A stretch of DNA of 43,858 nucleotides, taken from assembly GCA_022510925.1 (NCBI GenBank), contig JAFLSO010000015.1, positions 1-43,858 on the forward strand, given 5' to 3'. A program made the translations under genes and the position numbers. Below the pieces are notes generated by a model. The model was given only the letters and a program-made list of their open reading frames with translations, ran no database searches and had not been told where the DNA came from. The stretch's first letter is position 1, and every line of letters starts with the position of its first letter. This document shows, in pieces, positions 7,716-15,500 of this stretch. This DNA is from Treponema sp. Lineage in GTDB: Bacteria > Spirochaetota > Spirochaetia > Treponematales > Treponemataceae.

Positions 7716-8069
7716 CTACACTGACGGGGTGGCGGGAGTTTCGCCGGAGCTGTCTGATTTTGCACAAGCCGGGTCTTTCTGCTTTTTTTCCGCCACGGCG
7801 CCCTGTTTTTTCTGGGCCGCCTTTTCCTTGCGGGCAATCTTCTCGGCCCGGCGGCGCTCTTTTTTCTCAACGTCCTTTACTCTTTTTCCGAACGTGAACG
7901 GCAGCGTTATAAGGACTCCGATTAAAAGAGAAATCAGAATCGTAACGGAGACTGGAATCTGCTCAAAGGTATGAAACAACCAGATATTGCACTTGTTGTC
8001 CAGATTAAAGCCGGTGAAAACCGTCACAAGCACCACCAGCGCCAAAGTCAGAATCAGTTTTATGGGCAT
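7716..8069 (-). CDS. LapA-like (DUF1049) inner-membrane protein
   Basis: This 117-residue protein has two membrane helices: IKLILTLALVVLVTVFTGFNLDN near the N-terminus and VTILISLLIGVLITLPFTFG at about 41-60. Between them is a short loop containing N-x-W-L-F, the arrangement of the LapA/DUF1049 domain. The cytoplasmic C-terminus (about 62-117) is a highly charged Lys/Glu/Arg coiled-coil-like tail ending in a Ser/Thr/Pro-rich stretch. In E. coli LapA acts with LapB in envelope-lipid assembly control; that role is uncertain here because many spirochaetes lack LPS. It heads a three-gene operon, with GAGG 7-10 bases before the ATG and a TATAAT box at 8099-8104. Confidence 0.8.
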   Translation of the reverse strand: MPIKLILTLALVVLVTVFTGFNLDNKCNIWLFHTFEQIPVSVTILISLLIGVLITLPFTFGKRVKDVEKKERRRAEKIARKEKAAQKKQGAVAEKKQKDPACAKSDSSGETPATPSV

Positions 8070-8098
8070 TAAGATTACCTCTTTCTAAAAACTGCTTT

Positions 8099-8104
8099 AT
8101 TATA
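8099..8104 (-). promoter_or_regulatory. -10 box of the LapA-like operon
   Basis: A perfect TATAAT on the minus strand lies 29 bases before the ATG at 8069, with GAGG in between. No convincing -35 hexamer is visible at 16-18 bases. Confidence 0.5.
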
Positions 8105-8175
8105 ACCCAAAGCAGGTAAAATCTCTAGTGGTCTGCCAGAAGAGGAAGAGAGCCTGACACCGCAGCGCTGTCATA

Positions 8176-8204
8176 TTGCCAGCGGACGGAAAATCCTGTA
8201 GAAT
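8176..8204 (+). promoter_or_regulatory. Sigma70 promoter of the VUT transporter gene
   Basis: TTGCCA (8176-8181, 5 of 6) and TAGAAT (8199-8204, 5 of 6) are separated by exactly 17 bases. The predicted start near 8211 gives a leader of about 70 bases before the ATG at 8281. Confidence 0.6.
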
Positions 8205-8280
8205 GCCAAGTGCGCAGTTTATGAATTCTCGTTGAACGCTCCTGCGCTTTATAAATTAAAATCCTTAATGCGAGGACCAG

Positions 8281-9129
8281 ATGAAATACATTTGCACCCG
8301 GCTCAAAAAAGAAAGCGCGGGCTTCAGGCTTCTTTTGCGGAGCATCCCTTCCGTTACGGTTTCAGTTTTCATACTCTCCGTGGTGTGCGCCAACCTTATG
8401 GCCAACAAGGAGCTCGTATCATTCAGATTCCTGGCTCTGGACTGCGGGTTCGTGTTCAGCTGGATTATGTTCCTGTGCATGGACGTTATCTGCAAGCGCT
8501 GGGGAGCGAAGGCCAGCATTCAGATATCCGCTCTGGCGCTGGTGATAAACCTCTGCGTGTGCGGCATTTTCGCACTTCTGGCGTTGGCTCCCGGAAAGTG
8601 GGGGCAGTCCTACGTCTACGCGGAGCCGTCCGCCGCCTACGAGGTGAACAAGTCCTTAAACGCCACGTTCGCGGGAACATGGTACGTGGTGCTGGGGTCC
8701 GCCCTAGCGTTCATGGTCTCATCCTGCGTGAACGCGGTCCTGAACGCAGGCGCGGGAAAATTCCTGGCGGCAAGGGGAAAGCATGACGGGTTCGCCGCCT
8801 TCGCCTTCCGCTCGTACATTTCCACAGCGGTGGCGCAGCTGGCGGACAATCTTATTTTCGCGGTCACGGTCTCAAAAATATTTTTCGGCTGGACATGGAC
8901 GCAGGTGGTCGCATGCTCGTGCGCGGGAGTGGTGGCGGAGCTTCTGGCGGAGGTGATTTTCTCCGGCCTGGGATACAGGGTGCTCTGCATCTGGGAAAAA
9001 GACAGCGTGGGAAAAGATTACCTGGACTACATGAACATAGAACGGAGCGAAAATGAAAGTTCTTATAACAGGAACCGCAGGCGGAATAGGCAGGGAATGC
9101 GCGCTGCTTTTCTTACGGAACGGGCATAG
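8281..9129 (+). CDS. VUT-family transporter (YhhQ-like, probable queuosine-precursor uptake)
   Basis: The 282-residue protein has six predicted membrane helices. Residues 25-85 (VSVFILSVVCANLMANKELVSF, then LDCGFVFSWIMFLCMDVICKRWGAKAS) match the VUT/YhhQ family, which imports 7-deazaguanine precursors of queuosine in studied members; the substrate here is inferred. GAGG lies five bases before the ATG. Odd feature: the reading frame continues 77 bases into the downstream SDR gene, and its last 26 residues (from about SENESSYNRN) look like out-of-frame SDR sequence. A TGA overlapping the SDR start (ATGA) lies in another frame, so a one-base frameshift or lost stop near the 3' end is possible. 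The conserved transporter core is intact. Confidence 0.8.
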   Translation: MKYICTRLKKESAGFRLLLRSIPSVTVSVFILSVVCANLMANKELVSFRFLALDCGFVFSWIMFLCMDVICKRWGAKASIQISALALVINLCVCGIFALLALAPGKWGQSYVYAEPSAAYEVNKSLNATFAGTWYVVLGSALAFMVSSCVNAVLNAGAGKFLAARGKHDGFAAFAFRSYISTAVAQLADNLIFAVTVSKIFFGWTWTQVVACSCAGVVAELLAEVIFSGLGYRVLCIWEKDSVGKDYLDYMNIERSENESSYNRNRRRNRQGMRAAFLTERA

Positions 9130-9763
9130 CGTATGCGGGCTTGATGTGCGCGGGGGCACCATAGATGACCCGGGCGGACAGTACACGCACTTTACGGCGG
9201 ATGTGTCAGATCCCGGGTCCTTGCCGCAAATAGACGGAGTGGAGATTCTTGTTAACAACGCGGGAATTCAGACCCCGGAAAAACTTTTAGGCTGGAGCGG
9301 AAAAGACATCCCGCAGGACATCAAAGTAAATCTTTTGGGCGCAATAAGCGTCACGGAGAAATACGCCCTGCAGCCTAAAATAAAATCCGTGCTGTTCAAC
9401 GCCTCGGCCTCAGCGCTTACAGGAAATGAATTCCCCGCTTACGTGGCATCAAAGGCGGGGCTGGTGGGCTACATGCGGCACATGGCCATACGGCTTGCGG
9501 GCGAATACCGCGCCACGTGCAACGCGCTGTGCTTCGGCGGAGTCCTTACGAGCCTTAACGACGAGATTATAAAGGACAGGCTTCTGTGGGAGAAAATCAT
9601 GGACGTGACGCCCCTCAAGCGCTGGACCACCGCGGAGCAGGCCGCAGAGTGGATTTACTTCATGACGGCCGTGAATTCCACATGCACCGGGCAGGCCATA
9701 GATGTCTCAAGCGGAGAGCGTAACTGCGCTGATCTTTTCGTATGGAAAGATGAGCGGCAATAA
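9053..9763 (+). CDS. Short-chain dehydrogenase/reductase (SDR)
   Basis: The 236-residue protein is a classical SDR with a Rossmann fold. It has the cofactor motif TGTAGGIG (residues 6-13), the acidic residue D32 in LDVRGG after the second strand (which favours NAD over NADP), NNAG (about 76-79), and the catalytic set with Ser in NASAS and YVASK (about 136-140). The C-terminal region FGGVLTSLND and TGQAIDVSSGE matches the SDR substrate-binding end. The ATG has GGAG seven bases upstream and lies inside the 3' end of the transporter gene, so the two are probably co-transcribed. The substrate is not predictable. Confidence 0.88.
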   Translation: MKVLITGTAGGIGRECALLFLRNGHSVCGLDVRGGTIDDPGGQYTHFTADVSDPGSLPQIDGVEILVNNAGIQTPEKLLGWSGKDIPQDIKVNLLGAISVTEKYALQPKIKSVLFNASASALTGNEFPAYVASKAGLVGYMRHMAIRLAGEYRATCNALCFGGVLTSLNDEIIKDRLLWEKIMDVTPLKRWTTAEQAAEWIYFMTAVNSTCTGQAIDVSSGERNCADLFVWKDERQ

Positions 9764-9795
9764 CCAGTGGTATTCTGCCCGGAAATTCCGCGCGC

Positions 9796-10296
9796 TTATT
9801 TAAAGCACTCCCAGCCGGACTCTTCTATTCCGCGCACCCACTCAGCCGCGCGGCGCTTTGCGCCCTCCAAGTCGTGGTCGCGGTAATTCCCGCACTCAAC
9901 CTCAGTGGCGGCGGGAACGTCCTTGTCCCAGACCGCCACTTTCTTAAGCACGTTCACAAGCCTCTCCGCAATCCATTTTTCCTCGTGGTCGCCCCACAGA
10001 GTAAAGTAAAATCCGGTGCGGCATCCCATGGGGCTGAAGTCTATGACATTATTGGGAATCTCATCACGTATGTACTCCGCGATCAGATGCTCCAAGGTGT
10101 GTATCTCTCCAGTGCCCATGAAGTCCTTGTTAGGCTGACAGAACCTTATGTCGTACTTTGTGACTGTATCTCCTTTTCTGCCGGTCTTCTTTGAGGCGAG
10201 CCGCACGAACGGCGCGGTGACTTTTGTGTGGTCTAAATTAAAGCTGTCCACGTTATACTTTTTTTTAGACTCCGATGATGCTCTCTGCTCTTCCAT
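9796..10296 (-). CDS. luxS: S-ribosylhomocysteine lyase LuxS
   Basis: LuxS cleaves S-ribosylhomocysteine to homocysteine and 4,5-dihydroxy-2,3-pentanedione, the precursor of autoinducer-2. The 166-residue product carries all family landmarks: the metal site H66-TLE-H70 in GTGEIHTLEHL, catalytic E69, SPMGCRTGFYFTLWG with catalytic C92, and the third metal ligand C135 in VECGNYRDH. Its length is normal; the first 12 residues (MEEQRASSESKK) are an extra hydrophilic extension. AAGGAG lies eight bases before the ATG. It follows the nucleosidase gene by 32 bases in the same operon, so both steps of S-adenosylhomocysteine recycling are together. Confidence 0.97.
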   Translation of the reverse strand: MEEQRASSESKKKYNVDSFNLDHTKVTAPFVRLASKKTGRKGDTVTKYDIRFCQPNKDFMGTGEIHTLEHLIAEYIRDEIPNNVIDFSPMGCRTGFYFTLWGDHEEKWIAERLVNVLKKVAVWDKDVPAATEVECGNYRDHDLEGAKRRAAEWVRGIEESGWECFK

Positions 10297-10328
10297 TTTT
10301 CTTCTCCTTAAACTTGCAAAGTGAAATA

Positions 10329-11054
10329 TTAAATCTCCGTGAGAATCTCTTTTACCAAGGTGGCGCTCAAGGACGCGGCGTTCTCCTCGTTAAAGCAGTA
10401 TGTGCTCTCCCCGCAGTCATCGGCCATATCGCTCATGCATCTGATGATTAGAAACGGTATGCCGCTTACGTGCGCGGCGTGCGCTATGGCGGCGCCCTCC
10501 ATCTCCACGCAGGCAGGAGCGCAGTTTTCCTTTATGCGCGCCTTTACTTCCGCGTCGCTTATGAACTGGTCGCCGGAGGCTATACGCCCGAAAATCATTT
10601 TATGGCCTTCCGCCTCCTTTAGTCTTTTAAACGCGAGCGAAGCGGCATCCATCATTTTTTTATCCGCCGGAAAATCGCTCACCTCCATCTGAGGAATCTG
10701 CGTGATTTTATAACCGAATCCGGTGGCGTCCATGTCATGATACAAAGCGTCCGTTCCGCATACAAAATCCAGCACGCCAAGACCTGAGGCCATGGCGCCC
10801 GCTATGCCTGTGTTTACGATGTGCGTTACGCCGAACTGCAGAATCAGGCGCTGCGCGCAGAGGGCGGCATTGACTTTTCCCACGCCGCTTCTTACAACCA
10901 CCACGGGAACACCATTTAAAAGTCCCTCATAAAAATTCATTCCTCCGGCCTGAGTTACGGAAGGACTTTCTTTATCAGGCATGGGCTTTAAAACGGATTT
11001 TAAAGTGTCCACCTCCACGCTCATAGCGCCGATTATGCCTATCTTTTTCTCCAT
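10329..11054 (-). CDS. mtnN: 5'-methylthioadenosine/S-adenosylhomocysteine nucleosidase
   Basis: This 241-residue enzyme (Pfs/MtnN) removes adenine from S-adenosylhomocysteine and methylthioadenosine, feeding LuxS. The N-terminal IGIIGAMSVEVDTL contains the catalytic-base Glu (E14). VVVRSGVGKVNAALCAQ and NTGIAGAMASGLGVLDFV match the family's phosphate/ribose site. The ribose-binding motif is VEMEGAAIAHAA and the catalytic Asp lies in IIRCMSDMADD. Its length is typical. It is the first gene of a pfs-luxS operon with GAGGTGG just before the ATG. Confidence 0.95.
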   Translation of the reverse strand: MEKKIGIIGAMSVEVDTLKSVLKPMPDKESPSVTQAGGMNFYEGLLNGVPVVVVRSGVGKVNAALCAQRLILQFGVTHIVNTGIAGAMASGLGVLDFVCGTDALYHDMDATGFGYKITQIPQMEVSDFPADKKMMDAASLAFKRLKEAEGHKMIFGRIASGDQFISDAEVKARIKENCAPACVEMEGAAIAHAAHVSGIPFLIIRCMSDMADDCGESTYCFNEENAASLSATLVKEILTEI

Positions 11055-11211
11055 AATCCACCTCTACCAAACTGTAGCATAATTTTAAGTTTCTGTCTTT
11101 TTTTTCGGCCCCGGCAGAGACATTTTGGCACAGAAATTCACATCACGCTCCGCGCCATAAAACATCTCCTCCGCTGATTTTAAATGGCTCGCTTATTTCT
11201 TTCACTTGCTC

Positions 11212-11217
11212 TATAAT
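11212..11217 (+). promoter_or_regulatory. -10 box of the OmpA-like gene, probable leaderless start
   Basis: A perfect TATAAT ends eight bases before the ATG at 11226. The usual start point would fall one or two bases before the start codon, and there is no Shine-Dalgarno sequence. Confidence 0.6.
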
Positions 11218-11225
11218 GTCCGCGT

Positions 11226-12467
11226 ATGAGAAATCACGGAATATGCACATTGTTTATGGCAGGACTTCTGCTGCTCCAGGGAGCGGACGGTGCGGTCGCG
11301 CAGGAGCGCTCTTCCGTCTCGCTGAATTATAAGGGCAGCGGCGGATATTCGCTGGTGGAGCGGACAAATCTTCTGCGGTACGACAACGGAAAATACACGG
11401 GCCTTACCAGCAGGGAGGTCCGCAGTTTCATAAGCCCGGCGCCATATCCATCAGACCTGCCGCAAAACGCGCCCGAGAAAGAGGAGAGATGGTACGACGG
11501 AAATTTCTATGTGCTGGAGCAAACCAAACGGGCAGGAGCGAACGCCGCGGGCGGAATACATGATTCCATTCCGTCAGAATTCCGCATATCTGAGAACGGG
11601 ATTCTTACGATGATTACGGACAACGGGTTCCCCAGCTACAGGAGCTTTCCCACTTTTACGCAGGAGAAAATTTTTCCCGGGGCGCAGTGGCAGGGAACGG
11701 CAGAGCGGGCGGTGGATCCTCTTTATAAAGGAAAATTTACCAGGCTGAGCATGCTGGTCCTTTACACGTTTGTGGGCGAAGAAATTTACCGCGACAAAGA
11801 GGTGTACAGGCTCACCGCGGAATGGCAGACAAATTACGGCGGCTCCCACACAGACCCCACAGGTGACAGCGAGCTTTTAAAGGCCGGCGGCGGACATAAA
11901 GCGGACATCCTTGTTTTAAAATCCACCTGCGAGCCTATACTTATAATCGACAAGGTGGACGAGACTTTCTTTTACAGGGATAAGTCCCAGGTCCGTTTTC
12001 AGGGAACCATATCTTTGTTCACGGAATTTCCTCCCGCTGTTGAGAGGGAGAGGCTCAGGCCTGCGCTTAACAGGGTCAGCGCCGCGGCGGAGAAAAACAA
12101 TGTGGCGGTGGAGGAGACATCCGCGGGACTAAGGCTCAGCCTGCGGAACATTCAGTTTAAGCCCGACTCAGATGAGCTTCTGGAATCCGAGTACGCGCGT
12201 CTGGATGACATAGCCGAAATCCTGAAGCTTGCCCCGGGCTCGCAGTTTCTTGTGGAGGGACACACTGCCCGCGCGGGAGACATCGCCACGGAGAAGCCTC
12301 TCTCGCAAAAAAGAGCGCGTAAAATAGCGGAGGAGCTTTCTAAGCGCGGAGTAAATCAGAGCGCATTCTTAGTGAGGGGATGGGGAGGAGACCGTCCCAT
12401 AGCAGGCAATGACACGGAAGAGGGCAGGGCTTTAAACCGCAGGGTGGAAATCACCATTCTGGAATAG
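11226..12467 (+). CDS. Outer-membrane/periplasmic protein with C-terminal OmpA peptidoglycan-binding domain
   Basis: This 413-residue protein has an N-terminal signal peptide (FMAGLLLLQGADGAVAQ, cleavage probably after VAQ). A central region of about 270 residues, rich in Tyr, Arg and Lys and likely beta structure, has no recognised motif. The C-terminal OmpA-like domain (about 300-413) starts at LRNIQFKPDSDELLESEYARLDDIAEILK and continues with LVEGHTARAGD, LSQKRARKIAEELSKRGV and GWGGDRPIAGN through RALNRRVEITI. It contains the Asp and Arg residues that hold diaminopimelate or ornithine of the wall. It probably links the outer envelope to peptidoglycan. The gene is monocistronic, and the start codon sits almost on the predicted transcription start. 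Confidence 0.87.
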   Translation: MRNHGICTLFMAGLLLLQGADGAVAQERSSVSLNYKGSGGYSLVERTNLLRYDNGKYTGLTSREVRSFISPAPYPSDLPQNAPEKEERWYDGNFYVLEQTKRAGANAAGGIHDSIPSEFRISENGILTMITDNGFPSYRSFPTFTQEKIFPGAQWQGTAERAVDPLYKGKFTRLSMLVLYTFVGEEIYRDKEVYRLTAEWQTNYGGSHTDPTGDSELLKAGGGHKADILVLKSTCEPILIIDKVDETFFYRDKSQVRFQGTISLFTEFPPAVERERLRPALNRVSAAAEKNNVAVEETSAGLRLSLRNIQFKPDSDELLESEYARLDDIAEILKLAPGSQFLVEGHTARAGDIATEKPLSQKRARKIAEELSKRGVNQSAFLVRGWGGDRPIAGNDTEEGRALNRRVEITILE

Positions 12468-12485
12468 CGCGTAAAATCAGAGAAT

Positions 12486-12526
12486 AAAAAAGCCTCCGGC
12501 AGTTTGTAAGGGAAAACCGCCGGAGG
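12486..12526 (-). terminator. Terminator of gltB
   Basis: On the minus strand CCTCCGGC pairs perfectly with GCCGGAGG around an 18-base loop, followed by CTTTTTT. It lies about 35 bases after the gltB stop and makes gltB monocistronic. Confidence 0.85.
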
Positions 12527-12559
12527 AAAAACAATAGGCTTACGGTAAATATTACCGCA

Positions 12560-15500
12560 TCACGCCGTCAGTTTCTTAAATGCCTCAAGCACCGCCTCCT
12601 CGTGAGAGAGTCCGCGCTCTTCCGCATGGCTTATTTCCGTGAGCATGCGCTGGTAGTCGTTTGGGACAATCTTTTTAAAATGCGGAAGATAATTATCGAA
12701 ATCAGCGATAATTTTTTTGCCCAGGGCGCTGTCCGTCTCCTTAACGTGCAGCTCTATCAGATTCCGAAGCAAATCACGGTCATGCTCGTCCGTTACCTCG
12801 CCCATGCTTACAAGCTGTTTGTTAAGACGCTGATAAAGAGTATGTCCCGTATCAAGCACGTAGGCGATTCCTCCGCTCATTCCCGCCGCAAAATTTCTTC
12901 CCGTGGGTCCCAGGATTACGGCCGTTCCCCCGGTCATGTACTCCAGGCCGTGGTCGCCGCAGCCTTCCGCCACCGCAGTGGCGCCGCTGTTACGCACGCA
13001 GAATCTTTCGCCTGCGATTCCGTTTATGAATGCCTGGCCGCTTGTGGCTCCGTAGAGCGCCACGTTTCCTATGATGATATTCTCTTCCGCTTTGTAGGTG
13101 GCGTCTTTTGGAGGACGCACCACAATCTTTCCGCCGCTCAGGCCTTTTCCCAGATAATCGTTCGCGTCGCCTGTGAGCCGGAGCGTAAGTCCCTTAGGTA
13201 TGAACGCGCCGAAACTTTGTCCGCCGCCTCCAGTGCAGTTAACAGTGAACGTGTCGCTCTCTAAATTTCCCGCGAACCTGCTCTGTATCTCTGAGCCGAG
13301 TATGGTTCCGACGGTTCTGTTCGTGGAGGAGACTTGAATGCTTACGCCGGCGGTTTTTCCGCTCTCCAATGATTTTTCCAGTTTCTTAAGCAGCTCGCTT
13401 TCGTCCACGGTTCCGCCAAGCTTAAAATCGTACACGTCCTCAGGAATGAAATGCTCAGGCGTGCCGTAAGTGTTTCTCCAGCCTATGATTCCGCTCATGT
13501 CTATAAGATGCGAGCGGCTTGTGGGCGGCACTTCTTTTAAGGAAAGCAGGTCCGTCCTTCCCACCATCTCCTCTATGGTGCGCACGCCCAGCCTGGCCAT
13601 GTGCTCGCGGAGCTCCCGCGCTATGAAGAGCATGAAATTCTCCACGTACTCGGGCTTTCCGGGGAAGCGCTCCCTAAGTTTCTCGTTCTGCGTGGCCACA
13701 CCAAACGGACATGTGTCTTTCTGGCATACACGCATCATGCGGCATCCCATGCTTACAAGAGGCGCAGTGGCAAAACCGAATTCCTCCGCTCCCAGAAGGC
13801 ATGCTATGGCCACGTCCCGACCGCTCATGAGCTTACCGTCGGTCTCTATGACAACGCGGCTCCGCAAACCGTTCTGAATAAGAGTCTGGTGCGTCTCCGC
13901 GAGCCCAAGCTCCCACGGAAGCCCCGCATGATGAATGGAGCTGATGGGGGCCGCGCCGGTTCCGCCGTCATGTCCGCTTATAAGAATGACCTGCGCGCCT
14001 GCCTTCGCCACACCTGCCGCTATGGTTCCCACGCCCGCCTCACTTACAAGCTTAACGCTTATGCGCGCCTTGCGGTTCGCGTTCTTTAAGTCGTAGATAA
14101 GCTGGGCCAGATCCTCTATGGAATAGATGTCGTGATGGGGTGGCGGCGATATAAGTGCCACGCCCGGAGTAGCGTAACGTGTCTTAGCAATCCATGGATA
14201 AACTTTTTTTCCGGGAAGATGTCCGCCCTCACCGGGTTTAGCACCCTGCGCGAGTTTGATTTGGATTTCCGCCGCGCTGAGAAGATATTCCTCCGTTACG
14301 CCGAAACGTCCGCTGGCAACCTGTTTTATGGCGCTGTTATATTCCGTTCCGAGCCGCTCAGGTTTCTCTCCGCCCTCGCCGCTGTTGCTCTTTCCGTGCA
14401 GACGGTTCATCGCCACCGCCATGCATTTGTGCGCCTCCTCGCTTATGGAGCCGTAGCTCATGGCCCCGGTCTTGAACCTTTGCACTATGCTCTCTGCGCT
14501 CTCCACCTCATCGAGCGGAACAGCCTTGGAGTCATCGTAGTTCAGCCTCAGAAGCGCGCGCAGTGTGTGCGGCTTATCCTCCGCGTCAACCATGGCAGTG
14601 TATTCCTTAAAGCGGCCGTAATCACCTTTCTGTGTCGCCTCCTGCAAAGCCGTGATTGTCTCGGGATTGTACAGATGGTCCTCGCAATTAGGTCCTCGCC
14701 GCAGCTTATGATTTCCTATGCTGTCCAGCGTGGTGTCCACGGTAAGTCCCAGCGGGTCAAAGGCACGGTTATGATGGAACGCTATGTCCTCCTCGATTTC
14801 CTTTATACCTATGCCTCCTATGCGGCTTACGGTGTTAGTGAAATACAAGTCCGTGACCTCTTTGTTTATACCCACGGCCTCGAAAATCTGCGCCGACTGA
14901 TAGGACTGAATCGTGCTGATTCCCATTTTTGCCGCGATTTTAACTATGCCCCCAAGCAGCGCGGAATTGTAGTCGTCTATGGCGGTGTGATAATCTTTGT
15001 CCAGGATTTTTTTGTCTATGAGCTCGGCGATGCATTCATGCGCAAGATACGGATTCACCGCCCTGGCGCCGTAACCCAGGACCATGGCCGCCTGATGCAC
15101 GTCGCGGACCTCTGCGCTCTCAAGCACTATGGAGATGGCGGTGCGTTTTTTGGTGCGGATTAAATACTGCTCCACGGCGCTTACTGCCAGAAGAGACGGT
15201 ATGGCCGCATGGTTCTCGTCCACGCCCCTGTCGCTTAAAATGATTATGTTGCTTCCCGCATGGTACTCCCTGTCTATTGCCACAAAAAGCTCATCCAACG
15301 CCGCCTTTAAAGACGTGTTTGTGTAATACAGAAGGGAGACAGTGGACGAGCGGACTCCGCTCTTATTAAGATGCTTTATCTTTAAAAGATCCACTCCGGT
15401 AAGGATGGGGTGATTTATCTCAAGCACGGCGCAGCTTTTGCTCTGCGGCTCCAGAAGATTTCCGTCGCTTCCCAAATAAACGGTTGTGTCCGTGACGATT

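Noticed and set aside
14132-15163. 343-codon plus-strand frame opposite gltB
   Set aside because: It lies wholly inside gltB, whose cluster and flavin motifs are intact; composition of the plus-strand frame is antisense-like.
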